DNA of 64,000 nt from SB11 sp964584305 (GTDB lineage: Bacteria; Bacteroidota; Bacteroidia; UBA8524), in contig CAZOZL010000003.1 of the NCBI GenBank assembly GCA_964584305.1, positions 124,001 to 188,000 of the forward strand. Direction: 5' to 3'. The stretch's first letter is position 1. Each line of letters begins with the position of its first letter. Positions 17,071 to 25,512 of this stretch are shown in pieces. Both the position numbers and the translations under genes were made by a program. The notes under the pieces are model-generated. The model saw nothing but the letters and a program-made list of their open reading frames with translations. It had not been told where the DNA came from and made no database searches.

Positions 17071-17862
17071 ATGATACTAAACGCCCTTATAGTAGATGAT
17101 GAAAAAGATACACGCACACGGCTTAAAAAGTTAGTAGGTGAAAACTGTAACTCTATTAAATGTATTGGTGAGGCGAGTTCAGTGCAGGAAGCACTTGATT
17201 TTCTTGCCAAAACAAAAGTAGATGCTATTTTTTTAGATATTAAAATGCAGGATGGTGATGGTTTTAAACTTATCGATTCTATACCCAACTACTCCTACCT
17301 AACAGTTTTTGTAACCGCCTATGATAATTATGCTTTAAAAGCCCTAAAATCTAACGCTGTTGACTACTTACTAAAACCCGTTACTGCTGAGGATATTGTA
17401 TTGGCAGAAGTAAAAATAGTGGAGAAGTATAACCTACTGAATATAAATAGTGAGCTACTTACCTATCAACAATCGTTTAAGCAAATGGTGAGGCAATACT
17501 ATACTAATGAAAAAGCAAACAAAATAACTATCTCAACATCAGAAGGTTTAAAAATAATACCCGTTGCCGATATTATTTATTTTAAAGCCAGTAGTTATTA
17601 CACAGTAATTAACCTTAACGATAAAACAACCATAGTTGCTTCAAGAGTTTTAAAAGATTTTGAAGATATACTTGATGATTCTGAATTTTTTAGAATTCAT
17701 AGGTCTATAATAATAAATCTAAATTATTTAAAGGAGTGTATTAATAAAGATGTTGCTTATGCTGTAATGAAAACTGGTGAAAGGCTCGAAATATCAAGAA
17801 GACGGAAAGAGCAATTTTTTGAGAAGATTAAAATGTTTACGTTTACCTTAGAAAAACGATAA
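17071..17862 (+). CDS. LytTR-family response regulator
   Basis: This 263-residue protein has a receiver domain (about 3-120) with the acidic pair D9/D10, the phospho-acceptor D56 in FLDIKMQDGDG, and K102 in LLKPV. A LytTR DNA-binding domain follows (about 145-255; KITISTSEGLKIIPVADI, IIYFKASSYYTVI, EFFRIHRSIIINLNYL). Such proteins act as phosphorylation-dependent transcription factors. The gene is 7 bases upstream of a matching histidine kinase, so the two are a cognate pair. Target genes are not known. The neighbouring T9SS proteins are possible targets, by position only. Confidence 0.93.
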   Translation: MILNALIVDDEKDTRTRLKKLVGENCNSIKCIGEASSVQEALDFLAKTKVDAIFLDIKMQDGDGFKLIDSIPNYSYLTVFVTAYDNYALKALKSNAVDYLLKPVTAEDIVLAEVKIVEKYNLLNINSELLTYQQSFKQMVRQYYTNEKANKITISTSEGLKIIPVADIIYFKASSYYTVINLNDKTTIVASRVLKDFEDILDDSEFFRIHRSIIINLNYLKECINKDVAYAVMKTGERLEISRRRKEQFFEKIKMFTFTLEKR

Positions 17863-17869
17863 GCTACTT

Positions 17870-20731
17870 TTGAAACTCTTTTTTAAAATAACTTTTACAC
17901 TATTGTGTTTAGCTACTCAATTACACATTGGGTTTTCTCAATCGCTTAAATTTAAGAATTTTTCTTTAAAAAATGGGCTTTCACACTCCACAGTATTTAG
18001 AGTAACCCAACAAGGTACTACAGGTTTGCTTTGGTTTGGTACTGACTACGGATTAAGCCGATATGATGGATATGAATTTATAAACTTCACTTACAACCAA
18101 CCAGTATCTTTAAACTCAGTACTTGCGATAGCTGAGCTAAACAAAGATTCGCTTTTGGTAAGTTTTTATAGAGAGGGAATGTATATTTTTAGCAATGGAA
18201 AGCTGTTCCCTATTAATAGTGATGAAAATGTTGATGAATACGATAAAATAGTAACTATTGTTAAAGGAGATAATTGTTTTTATGCAGTCTCAACTAGCAA
18301 AGCAGTTTATCAGTATAAAAATGATACACTAACACAGGTAAACCCAGTATATAAGAATAAAAGTATCTATCCTACCTGTATAGCCTATTCACAAAAACAA
18401 GGTTTACTTTTAGGTACACCAAACGGTTTATATGCTTATAAAAGCAATACCACAACTAAACTTGAATACCCTGAACTACAGAATAGACGTATTGACGATA
18501 TTCAAGCAAATAGAGAATATACATGGATAGCCTCTAACAATAAGGTTTTTAAATTAGCCAATAGTAAAATTAGTATAGCGTGGGAGCTATCAGAAAAATG
18601 CCAACACTCAATTATTCATATTGATTATAGAGGATATATTTGGCGAGCCACTCCACAACAAGGTATCTGGGTAAAAATGGGAGAGAAAATTATAGATATA
18701 AACAAAACACTTGGAATTGAGAACGAGGTATTTAATTGTATTGAGGAAGATTGGGAGGGCAACTTATGGATTGGAACACAATCAAACGGGGTGTACTGTA
18801 TAAGTATATCAGAATATGCAACAAGCTTTATTCAGCATAATAAACAAAAGTTGCCGTACGCAACAGCAGTTTTAAGTACTAAAAACAATAATTGGATAGC
18901 TAGTCAAGGCAAACTATATAAAACTAAAAACCTTGTACTTGAGCGAATAAATAAAGGTTCTAAAAGTAAAAGGTCTAAAATTTATAACCTTTTCGAAGAT
19001 AATGAGGGGCGTATTTTAGCCTCAACTCCCAATGGCATTTTAGTTTGGAATGATAAAAATAAAACATTTAAAATTATTGACAATGCTAACGATGGTGCTA
19101 TTGCATTTTGCTATAACAATAAAAATAAGCTAATCGTTTCCTCTTTTAAAGGGCTTTTTACTTTAGAAAATGATAGCTTAATCCCATTTAAAAATTCGTT
19201 TTTAAACGTTGGCAGGTTTAATGCCTTAGTAACGGATAAAGTGGGCTTTACTTGGCTTGGAAGTGAAAAAGGATTATACAAAACTAAAAATGGAAAAGTA
19301 ATACTAATTAAAAATAGTATTAAAGTATTTGACTTATTAATAGGGAAGAATGGTGTTGTTTGGGCGGCAACAAACCAAGGAGTGTTTACATTTAATGGCG
19401 ATTTGAAAAAACAATACACCAGTAAAGAAGGGCTACCACACAATTTATGCAAGGTCTTGGAAGAAGATAAAGAAGGGAAGATTTGGGCGGGTACTCTTAA
19501 AGGGTTGGGCTATTATGAGAAAACCAATGATGTTTTTTATCCTTATGACATCCAACCCTTTGAAGCAATGGACGAGATATTGGCACTAAGTATTACGGGT
19601 GATGATTTATTAGTAGGGACTATTGGTGATGCTTATAAATTAAAACTCAAAATACCAGTATGCAATCCAGGTATTGTTATATCAAAAGTTATTGTTGGCG
19701 ATTCCGTTTTCTATGCTCCAACACCCTTTACATTGCCTTATAAAAGTAATAGTTTTTCGGTGTATTATTCGTCAATTGCAATAGCTTATGGGCAGCAGCT
19801 TCGGTATGAAACTAAGCTATTGCCCATAGATACAGGTTGGAATACGACTACAAACAATAACCTTAATTTTAAAAATTTACCCCCAGGTGATTATACATTT
19901 TCTGTTAGAGTAAGAAACCATGCTAATGGAGAAGTCTCTCGTACTGAAAAACTCAAATTTTCAGTATTCACCCCTTTTTGGCAAAAGAAATGGTTTCTTA
20001 TTAGCACGGTACTATTATCACTATCCATTGCTATTATAACCCATAGGGTGCGGTTAAGAATTTTACGTGATAGAGATTTAAAGAAAAGTAAAATAGAACA
20101 ACAACTACTTTATCTTAAAATGCAGGCAATGAATGCATTGATGAACCCGCATTTTATATCAAATGTATTGCACTCTATAATCAGCTATTTGGAGCATTTA
20201 AAACCCGGAGAAACAGTTGATGATAAATATATAGCTTATTTTTCTGAGCTTATACGGCTTAATTTAATTAATTCAGATAAATCGTATATAGCATTAAGAG
20301 ATGAATTGCGCAGACTAGAGTTATATATTTTATTGGAGCAATTTAGATTTAAAGATAAGTTTGACTTTGATATTATTGTAGATGCGTCTATTGATAAAGA
20401 AAACATAGAAATACCCAATATGTTAATACAGCCTTTTGTGGAAAATGCTATTAACCATGGGCTTCTTCCTGCAAAGCATAATGGCAAACTAACTGTTAGT
20501 ATAGATTTCTTATCAGCAGATATAATTGAAATATCTATAACGGATAATGGAATTGGAATAAATACATCAAAAAATAAAAAAATTGGTATTGCACATCGTT
20601 CTATGGGTATAAAATTGGTTAGAGAAAGAATGGAGTCGGCACAACAAACCCGCCCAATACTTATTGAAGACATTAGTTTATATAATGATGGAGAAACAGG
20701 GACTAAGGTTACTATTATATTAGAAGTATAG
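17870..20731 (+). CDS. Propeller-type sensor histidine kinase (LytS-like HATPase)
   Basis: This 953-residue membrane sensor starts with TTG, 7 bases after the regulator stop. Parts in order: signal peptide (about 1-24); two-component regulator propeller repeats (WFGTDYGLSRYDGYEF, LWIGTQSNGVY, TWLGSEKGLY, VWAATNQGVF, IWAGTLKGLGYY); a Y_Y_Y domain (about 620-710); one membrane helix (about 712-732); then a LytS/YehU-type kinase domain with the phospho-acceptor H761 in LMNPHFISNVLHSI, an N-box FVENAINHGLL, and ITDNGIGI. The periplasmic propeller probably senses an extracellular signal and drives the LytTR regulator. It looks complete. The ligand is unknown; in related proteins it is often a polysaccharide. 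Confidence 0.9.
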   Translation: MKLFFKITFTLLCLATQLHIGFSQSLKFKNFSLKNGLSHSTVFRVTQQGTTGLLWFGTDYGLSRYDGYEFINFTYNQPVSLNSVLAIAELNKDSLLVSFYREGMYIFSNGKLFPINSDENVDEYDKIVTIVKGDNCFYAVSTSKAVYQYKNDTLTQVNPVYKNKSIYPTCIAYSQKQGLLLGTPNGLYAYKSNTTTKLEYPELQNRRIDDIQANREYTWIASNNKVFKLANSKISIAWELSEKCQHSIIHIDYRGYIWRATPQQGIWVKMGEKIIDINKTLGIENEVFNCIEEDWEGNLWIGTQSNGVYCISISEYATSFIQHNKQKLPYATAVLSTKNNNWIASQGKLYKTKNLVLERINKGSKSKRSKIYNLFEDNEGRILASTPNGILVWNDKNKTFKIIDNANDGAIAFCYNNKNKLIVSSFKGLFTLENDSLIPFKNSFLNVGRFNALVTDKVGFTWLGSEKGLYKTKNGKVILIKNSIKVFDLLIGKNGVVWAATNQGVFTFNGDLKKQYTSKEGLPHNLCKVLEEDKEGKIWAGTLKGLGYYEKTNDVFYPYDIQPFEAMDEILALSITGDDLLVGTIGDAYKLKLKIPVCNPGIVISKVIVGDSVFYAPTPFTLPYKSNSFSVYYSSIAIAYGQQLRYETKLLPIDTGWNTTTNNNLNFKNLPPGDYTFSVRVRNHANGEVSRTEKLKFSVFTPFWQKKWFLISTVLLSLSIAIITHRVRLRILRDRDLKKSKIEQQLLYLKMQAMNALMNPHFISNVLHSIISYLEHLKPGETVDDKYIAYFSELIRLNLINSDKSYIALRDELRRLELYILLEQFRFKDKFDFDIIVDASIDKENIEIPNMLIQPFVENAINHGLLPAKHNGKLTVSIDFLSADIIEISITDNGIGINTSKNKKIGIAHRSMGIKLVRERMESAQQTRPILIEDISLYNDGETGTKVTIILEV

Positions 20732-20850
20732 CCTTTTCTTTGCTCACTTCATTTTGCTGACCGCTTATTGCACTAAAACAACCGATTGCTGTTTGTTAAA
20801 AACAAAATATGTTTTTATGCTATCTATCAAACTATTAACTCATTCCTAAA

Positions 20851-23727
20851 ATGAAGACATTAATTATGGCGGTATTTAAAAAAATCTTATTTAATTTATT
20901 TTTTATTTTTAGTGTTTCAGCAGCAATAGGGCAATCTTTTATTGAAAAGAGCACCCCCCCCCAAGCTGATAGAAATGGAAGGGACGAATTTGGTCAGGTG
21001 GTAGCTATATCAGGTGATTACACCTTAATAGGCACAAGTCAAGAAGATGATGACGAAAACAACCAAGATTCTTTGCGTAGTACTGGTGGAGCTTATATTT
21101 ATAAAAAAGATACTGCCGAAAAATGGAAATATAAACAAAAGATAGTGGCTAGTGATAGAGCTACTGATGATTTTTTTGCTACCTCACTTTGCATACAAGG
21201 CGATTTTGCTTTTATAGGGGCGATAGGGCAAGATGAAGATACTGCTGGGAACAACGTAAAAACTGATGCTGGTATGGTTTATATATTTAAAAGAGACAGT
21301 AATGATAAATGGATAGAAGTGCAAAGGATAGTTGCTGATGATAGAGATGTTGGTGATGCTTTTGGCATTTCAGTTTCCGTTTCTGGCAATTATTTAGTAG
21401 TGGGTGCAAGCCTAGAGGATGAAGATGCGAAGGGAAATAATCAAAAAAGTGGCGCAGGCTCTGCTTATATATTTAAGTACGATAAATCATCGAAAAAGTG
21501 GAAGCAAGTACAGAAAATAGTAGCTTCAGATAGGGACGCATTTGATAGATTTGGATCGTCGGTTAGTATAAAAGAGACCTATTTAGTTGTAGGGGCTCCT
21601 TTTGAAGACCATGATGTAAATGGAGGTAATCAACTAACCATAGCAGGTTCAATATATACCTTCAAAATTGATAATAACGGGAAATGGAACTTCGTTAAAA
21701 AAATAGTGCCATCAAATAGGGCTACACTCTCGTGGTTTGGTACTAGAGTAGCCATATCATCTTCACAAACAATTGTTGTAAATGCAACAGGGCATGGGCT
21801 TGATTCATCAGGTTCCAACTCATTAGCAGGTGCTGGTATGGCATACATATTTGAACGGACAGGTAATTTCTGGAATGAGGTGAAGAAAATACAAGGCGTA
21901 ACCAGAGAAGCCCAAGGTCAGGTTGGTATTTCAGTTGCCATACAAGGTAGTTTGGTATTAGTGGGATCCCGATCTTCCTATGATGAAAAGGAACTCAACT
22001 TTATTTCTAAAGCAGGTAGTGTAACAACGTATGAAAAAAACAATAAAGGCAAATGGGTAAATACTAAAATTTCTGTAGCAAAGGATAGGAATGGAACTGA
22101 TGCTTTTGGTACTGCTGTGGCTATTGATGGCGAAAATATTATTATTGGTGCTCCATGGGATGATGATGACTTTCAAAGCAAAAATAATGTAAGTAATGCT
22201 GGTTCAGTATATTTTTATAAATACTCCTGTATTCAACCCACAAAACCTATTTTATCTGCTAATGCACTATCAGTCTGTAAAGGCAGTAGCGTAACAATAA
22301 AAGTTACTACAGGCTCATTAAATGATGCCCAAGATTGGTGCTGGAGTAAAGATAACTGTGATGGAGAAGTAGTACACAAAGGAGATTCCATTACATTATC
22401 TCTTGTTCTTAAAAATGTAACCTACTATGTTAAAGCTGGTGGAGGATGCTCAAAGACAGATACTTGTGATACAGTAGCTATTAAAGTAAAACTAATCTCA
22501 ACAAGTACAAATAGTATTACTATTTGTGCCAACGATAGTTTGGCAGTCGGTAATAAATACTACCAACTTTCTGGAACGTATAAAGACACATTAGTTGCCC
22601 AAAATGGCTGCGATAGTTTTGTAACCACACAACTAACGGTTTTACCTCAAATACTAAATAATAACAATAAAGAGGTTTGCTTTGGCGAGACTATTACTGT
22701 TGGTGCATCAACATATTCAGCAACAGGTACTTATTACGACACCTTAAAAGCTTTTAATAGTTGTGATAGCATAATAAAAACTCAACTCATTGTTAACCCA
22801 CAAAATTTTCAAACAAACAACATAATACTTTGCCAAGGTAAAAAAGTTAAAGTAGGTAATAATACTTATGCTTCAGCAGGCTCTTACTATGATACTTTAC
22901 AATCAGTAAGTGGTTGCGACAGCATTATAAAAACTAACCTTACTATTGTCCCGTATTTATCTGCCCAACAAAACATAAACATCTGTTATGGAAACAGCTT
23001 TAGTATTGGTAGTTCTACCTATACACAGTCGGGTACTTATAGTGATACGTTGAAAAATACATCAGGCTGTGATAGTATTATAAGCACTATTCTCACAGTT
23101 TTACCTCTAAACAAAACCAAGCAATCTTTTACAATTTGCAAAGGAGATTTTGTGCAAGTGGGTAATAATAAATACACTACTGCTAGCACTTATTTTGACA
23201 CGCTACAAGCCAAAAACGGATGTGATAGTATTGTTGAAACTACTGTTAATATAAATAATGTAAATACTCAGCTTACTGTTTCAAAAACAACAATAAATGC
23301 ACAAGCAGTTTCTGCTACTTTCCAATGGCTAAACTGTGGTAATAATTACTCATTAATAGCGGGTGAGGTGTCAAACAGCTATACTGCACAAATAAACGGA
23401 GACTATGCTGTTGAGGTAACCCAAAACAGTTGTGTTGATACTTCTACATGTATTGCTATTACATCAGTAGGTGTTGGAGAGTTAATAGATGATTTAGGGT
23501 TTAATATTTATCCCAACCCTGCAAAGGATATACTCAATATTTCATATAACGGACTAATTAAAAAATGGGCATTGAAGAATGCAATTGGAGTAACAATTTT
23601 AGATTCCGAAACGGTGGAAAGTAATACAGAAAAGATAGATGTTTCTTCACTTTCTGCTGGCTTATATGTTTTAGTTCTTTATTCAGAAGAAGGCACTAAC
23701 AGTATACATAAAGTTATTATTAGGTAG
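20851..23727 (+). CDS. Secreted FG-GAP seven-blade propeller protein with Cys-rich repeats and T9SS tail
   Basis: This 958-residue protein has a signal peptide (VSAAIGQS), then seven FG-GAP-type blades (each with a DxFGxxVAI core and GAGSAYIFK-like end, up to about residue 460). After an Ig-like stretch come five repeats of about 46 residues with the pattern C..GD...VGN..Y...GTY.DTL....GCDSI (about 550-790), and at the end a type A sorting tail (IYPNPAKDILNIS). Seven blades make a complete beta propeller, which fits binding a surface ligand or polymer. The gene follows the LytTR/propeller kinase pair. A C9 run lies just after the signal peptide (20954-20962, residues about 35-37). Its C-terminal region resembles the partial gene at 61604. 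Confidence 0.85.
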   Translation: MKTLIMAVFKKILFNLFFIFSVSAAIGQSFIEKSTPPQADRNGRDEFGQVVAISGDYTLIGTSQEDDDENNQDSLRSTGGAYIYKKDTAEKWKYKQKIVASDRATDDFFATSLCIQGDFAFIGAIGQDEDTAGNNVKTDAGMVYIFKRDSNDKWIEVQRIVADDRDVGDAFGISVSVSGNYLVVGASLEDEDAKGNNQKSGAGSAYIFKYDKSSKKWKQVQKIVASDRDAFDRFGSSVSIKETYLVVGAPFEDHDVNGGNQLTIAGSIYTFKIDNNGKWNFVKKIVPSNRATLSWFGTRVAISSSQTIVVNATGHGLDSSGSNSLAGAGMAYIFERTGNFWNEVKKIQGVTREAQGQVGISVAIQGSLVLVGSRSSYDEKELNFISKAGSVTTYEKNNKGKWVNTKISVAKDRNGTDAFGTAVAIDGENIIIGAPWDDDDFQSKNNVSNAGSVYFYKYSCIQPTKPILSANALSVCKGSSVTIKVTTGSLNDAQDWCWSKDNCDGEVVHKGDSITLSLVLKNVTYYVKAGGGCSKTDTCDTVAIKVKLISTSTNSITICANDSLAVGNKYYQLSGTYKDTLVAQNGCDSFVTTQLTVLPQILNNNNKEVCFGETITVGASTYSATGTYYDTLKAFNSCDSIIKTQLIVNPQNFQTNNIILCQGKKVKVGNNTYASAGSYYDTLQSVSGCDSIIKTNLTIVPYLSAQQNINICYGNSFSIGSSTYTQSGTYSDTLKNTSGCDSIISTILTVLPLNKTKQSFTICKGDFVQVGNNKYTTASTYFDTLQAKNGCDSIVETTVNINNVNTQLTVSKTTINAQAVSATFQWLNCGNNYSLIAGEVSNSYTAQINGDYAVEVTQNSCVDTSTCIAITSVGVGELIDDLGFNIYPNPAKDILNISYNGLIKKWALKNAIGVTILDSETVESNTEKIDVSSLSAGLYVLVLYSEEGTNSIHKVIIR

Positions 23728-23761
23728 TTTTGTTAAAACATCACAAAAGCCTCCTTGAAAG

Positions 23762-23822
23762 CCATAATTAGTTACCTGATTCATAATCAGGTTTTCAGTA
23801 GTTCGAGCCTAGGTGGACCTAC
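23762..23822 (+). pseudogene. tRNA-Met-like remnant (anticodon CAT), 5' part missing
   Basis: The 3' half of a tRNA is visible. The anticodon arm is complete, ACCTGA-TTCATAA-TCAGGT, with anticodon CAT at 23782-23784. Then comes a T-loop-like TTCGAGC (23802-23808) and an end TGGACC that looks like a 3' acceptor strand. The T stem has only three pairs, the D arm is not recognisable, and the matching 5' GGTCCA acceptor strand is not in place. It is followed 12 bases later by a strong terminator. I read it as a decayed tRNA, not a working one. Confidence 0.5.
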
Positions 23823-23833
23823 TTAGAAATGAC

Positions 23834-23869
23834 AAGCCTTTCAGCAATTTTACGCTGAAAGGCTTTTTT
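23834..23869 (+). terminator. Rho-independent terminator after the tRNA remnant
   Basis: Perfect 12-base arms AAGCCTTTCAGC and GCTGAAAGGCTT around an 8-base loop, followed by TTTTTA. It is strong and well preserved, whereas the tRNA-like segment before it is damaged. It could also end transcripts from the FG-GAP gene. Confidence 0.85.
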
Positions 23870-23899
23870 AATAGTGCAGCCACATAGATACTAAATTAA
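23864..23899 (+). repeat. Fragment of the structured intergenic repeat
   Basis: TTTTTTAATAGTGCAGCCA continues as CATAGATACTAAAT, matching the tail part of copy 2 at 9952-9988. Only this short piece is present, overlapping the terminator end. Confidence 0.5.
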
Positions 23900-23935
23900 C
23901 TCATTAGTTTAGTTTAACACCAGTGAGTTAATTTA

Positions 23936-23943
23936 TATCTTTG
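23936..23943 (+). promoter_or_regulatory. guaA promoter -7 box (TATCTTTG)
   Basis: A perfect TAnnTTTG ending 19 bases before the guaA ATG; the mRNA leader would be about 15 bases. Confidence 0.55.
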
Positions 23944-23962
23944 CCACTTCTTTTAAAAACCA

Positions 23963-25489
23963 ATGACTGAAAAAATCCTCATCCTCGATTTTGGTTCACA
24001 ATACACACAGCTTATCGCTCGCAGAGTGCGGGAGTTAAATGTATATTCAGAAATACACCCCTACAATCATATTCCCAAGATTGATGATAGTGTGAAAGGA
24101 ATAATATTTTCGGGCAGCCCGTTTTCAGTAAAAGATAATGCTTCGCCCCGTGTTGATATTGAGGCACTGGCAAGTAAAGCACCCATTTTGGGCATTTGCT
24201 TTGGCGCGCAACTTTTAGCACAAGAATATGGAGGCGAAGTGCTACCCTCAAACCATCGTGAGTATGGGCGTGCCAATATAAACATTACACAAGAAGATGT
24301 ACTATTTAAAGGAGTGGACAATGGCACTACTGTGTGGATGAGCCACGCTGATACCATTACTACCCCCCCCCATGATATTACTATAATTGCGAATACAAGC
24401 AGTATTCCCATTGCGGCATATAAGTTTAATAATAAAAATATTTGGGCTATACAGTTTCATCCAGAGGTTACCCATAGTGTGCAAGGCGAAATAGTGATAG
24501 CCAATTTTGTACACGGTATTTGCGGGTGTAAGGACAGTTGGACACCAGCACACTTTATAGAAACTACAATAGCCAATATAAAAGAAACCGTAGGGAATGA
24601 GAAGGTGATTTTAGGACTATCGGGGGGGGTAGATAGTACCGTTGCCGCAGTACTTATTGAGGAAGCCATTGGTGATAAGCTGCACTGTATTTTTATTGAT
24701 AATGGCTTGCTTCGCAAAGATGAGTTTGAGAGCGTATTAACACAATACGAAGGCATGGGGCTTAATGTGAAAGGTGTTAGAGCAGGAGATTTATTTTTGA
24801 AAGATTTAGCAGGAATTAGCGAGCCTGAGCAAAAACGTAAATCAATAGGTAAAGTATTTATTGATGTTTTTGATGATGAAGCCAAACAAGTAGAAAATGC
24901 CAAATGGCTGGGGCAAGGCACTATATACCCTGATGTAATAGAAAGCATATCGGTAAAAGGACCGTCGGCAACTATAAAAAGCCATCATAATGTGGGCGGG
25001 CTGCCCGAAAAAATGAACCTAAAAATATTAGAACCATTACGCAGCCTATTTAAGGATGAGGTGCGTAAAGTGGGATATGCTTTAGGTATAGATAAAAATA
25101 TATTAGAGCGGCATCCTTTCCCAGGACCGGGTTTGGCAATTCGTATATTGGGCGAGATAAGCCCCGAAAAAGTACGAATAACACAAGAAGCAGATGCTAT
25201 TTTTATTAATGAACTAAAAGTAAGCGGTTGGTACAACAAGGTATGGCAAGCAGGTGCAATATTTTTACCTGTAAACTCGGTAGGTGTGATGGGTGATGAA
25301 CGTACCTACGAAAATGTAATTTGCCTAAGAGCGGTGATTAGCCTTGATGGTATGACCGCTGATTGGAGCCACTTACCCTACGAATTATTGGGCAGAATAA
25401 GCAACCAAATTATTAACCGTGTAAAAGGAATAAACCGTGTGGTGTACGATATAAGCAGTAAACCACCAGCCACTATTGAGTGGGAATAG
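23963..25489 (+). CDS. guaA: GMP synthase (glutamine-hydrolysing)
   Basis: Last step of GMP synthesis: XMP plus ATP and glutamine gives GMP. The 508-residue protein has a glutamine amidotransferase domain (nucleophile C79 in GICFGAQLLA, later QFHPEVTHS) and an ATP-pyrophosphatase domain with LGLSGGVDS (about 215-223), then the dimerisation domain with HPFPGPGLAIRILG, ending SKPPATIEWE. All expected motifs are present and the length is normal. The gene contains a C9 tract at 24363-24371 and a G8 tract at 24622-24629; in this essential enzyme these are most likely just repeated codons. Confidence 0.97.
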   Translation: MTEKILILDFGSQYTQLIARRVRELNVYSEIHPYNHIPKIDDSVKGIIFSGSPFSVKDNASPRVDIEALASKAPILGICFGAQLLAQEYGGEVLPSNHREYGRANINITQEDVLFKGVDNGTTVWMSHADTITTPPHDITIIANTSSIPIAAYKFNNKNIWAIQFHPEVTHSVQGEIVIANFVHGICGCKDSWTPAHFIETTIANIKETVGNEKVILGLSGGVDSTVAAVLIEEAIGDKLHCIFIDNGLLRKDEFESVLTQYEGMGLNVKGVRAGDLFLKDLAGISEPEQKRKSIGKVFIDVFDDEAKQVENAKWLGQGTIYPDVIESISVKGPSATIKSHHNVGGLPEKMNLKILEPLRSLFKDEVRKVGYALGIDKNILERHPFPGPGLAIRILGEISPEKVRITQEADAIFINELKVSGWYNKVWQAGAIFLPVNSVGVMGDERTYENVICLRAVISLDGMTADWSHLPYELLGRISNQIINRVKGINRVVYDISSKPPATIEWE

Positions 25490-25504
25490 TTTTCGCTACC
25501 TTTG
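25476..25504 (+). promoter_or_regulatory. Promoter of the lipoprotein gene
   Basis: TTG (25476-25478), 18 bases, then TACCTTTG (25497-25504). It overlaps the guaA stop codon region. Only 8 bases separate the box from the ATG at 25513, so the transcript leader would be about 4-5 bases. Confidence 0.55.
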
Positions 25505-25512
25505 AATAACCA

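Noticed and set aside
23762..23822. A functional tRNA-Met gene
   Set aside because: The 5' acceptor strand and D arm cannot be found, and the T stem has only three pairs, so I call it a remnant.
24363..24371. C9 tract in guaA as a phase-variation site
   Set aside because: guaA is an essential-type gene, so a slippage switch here is unlikely; codon repetition explains the run.
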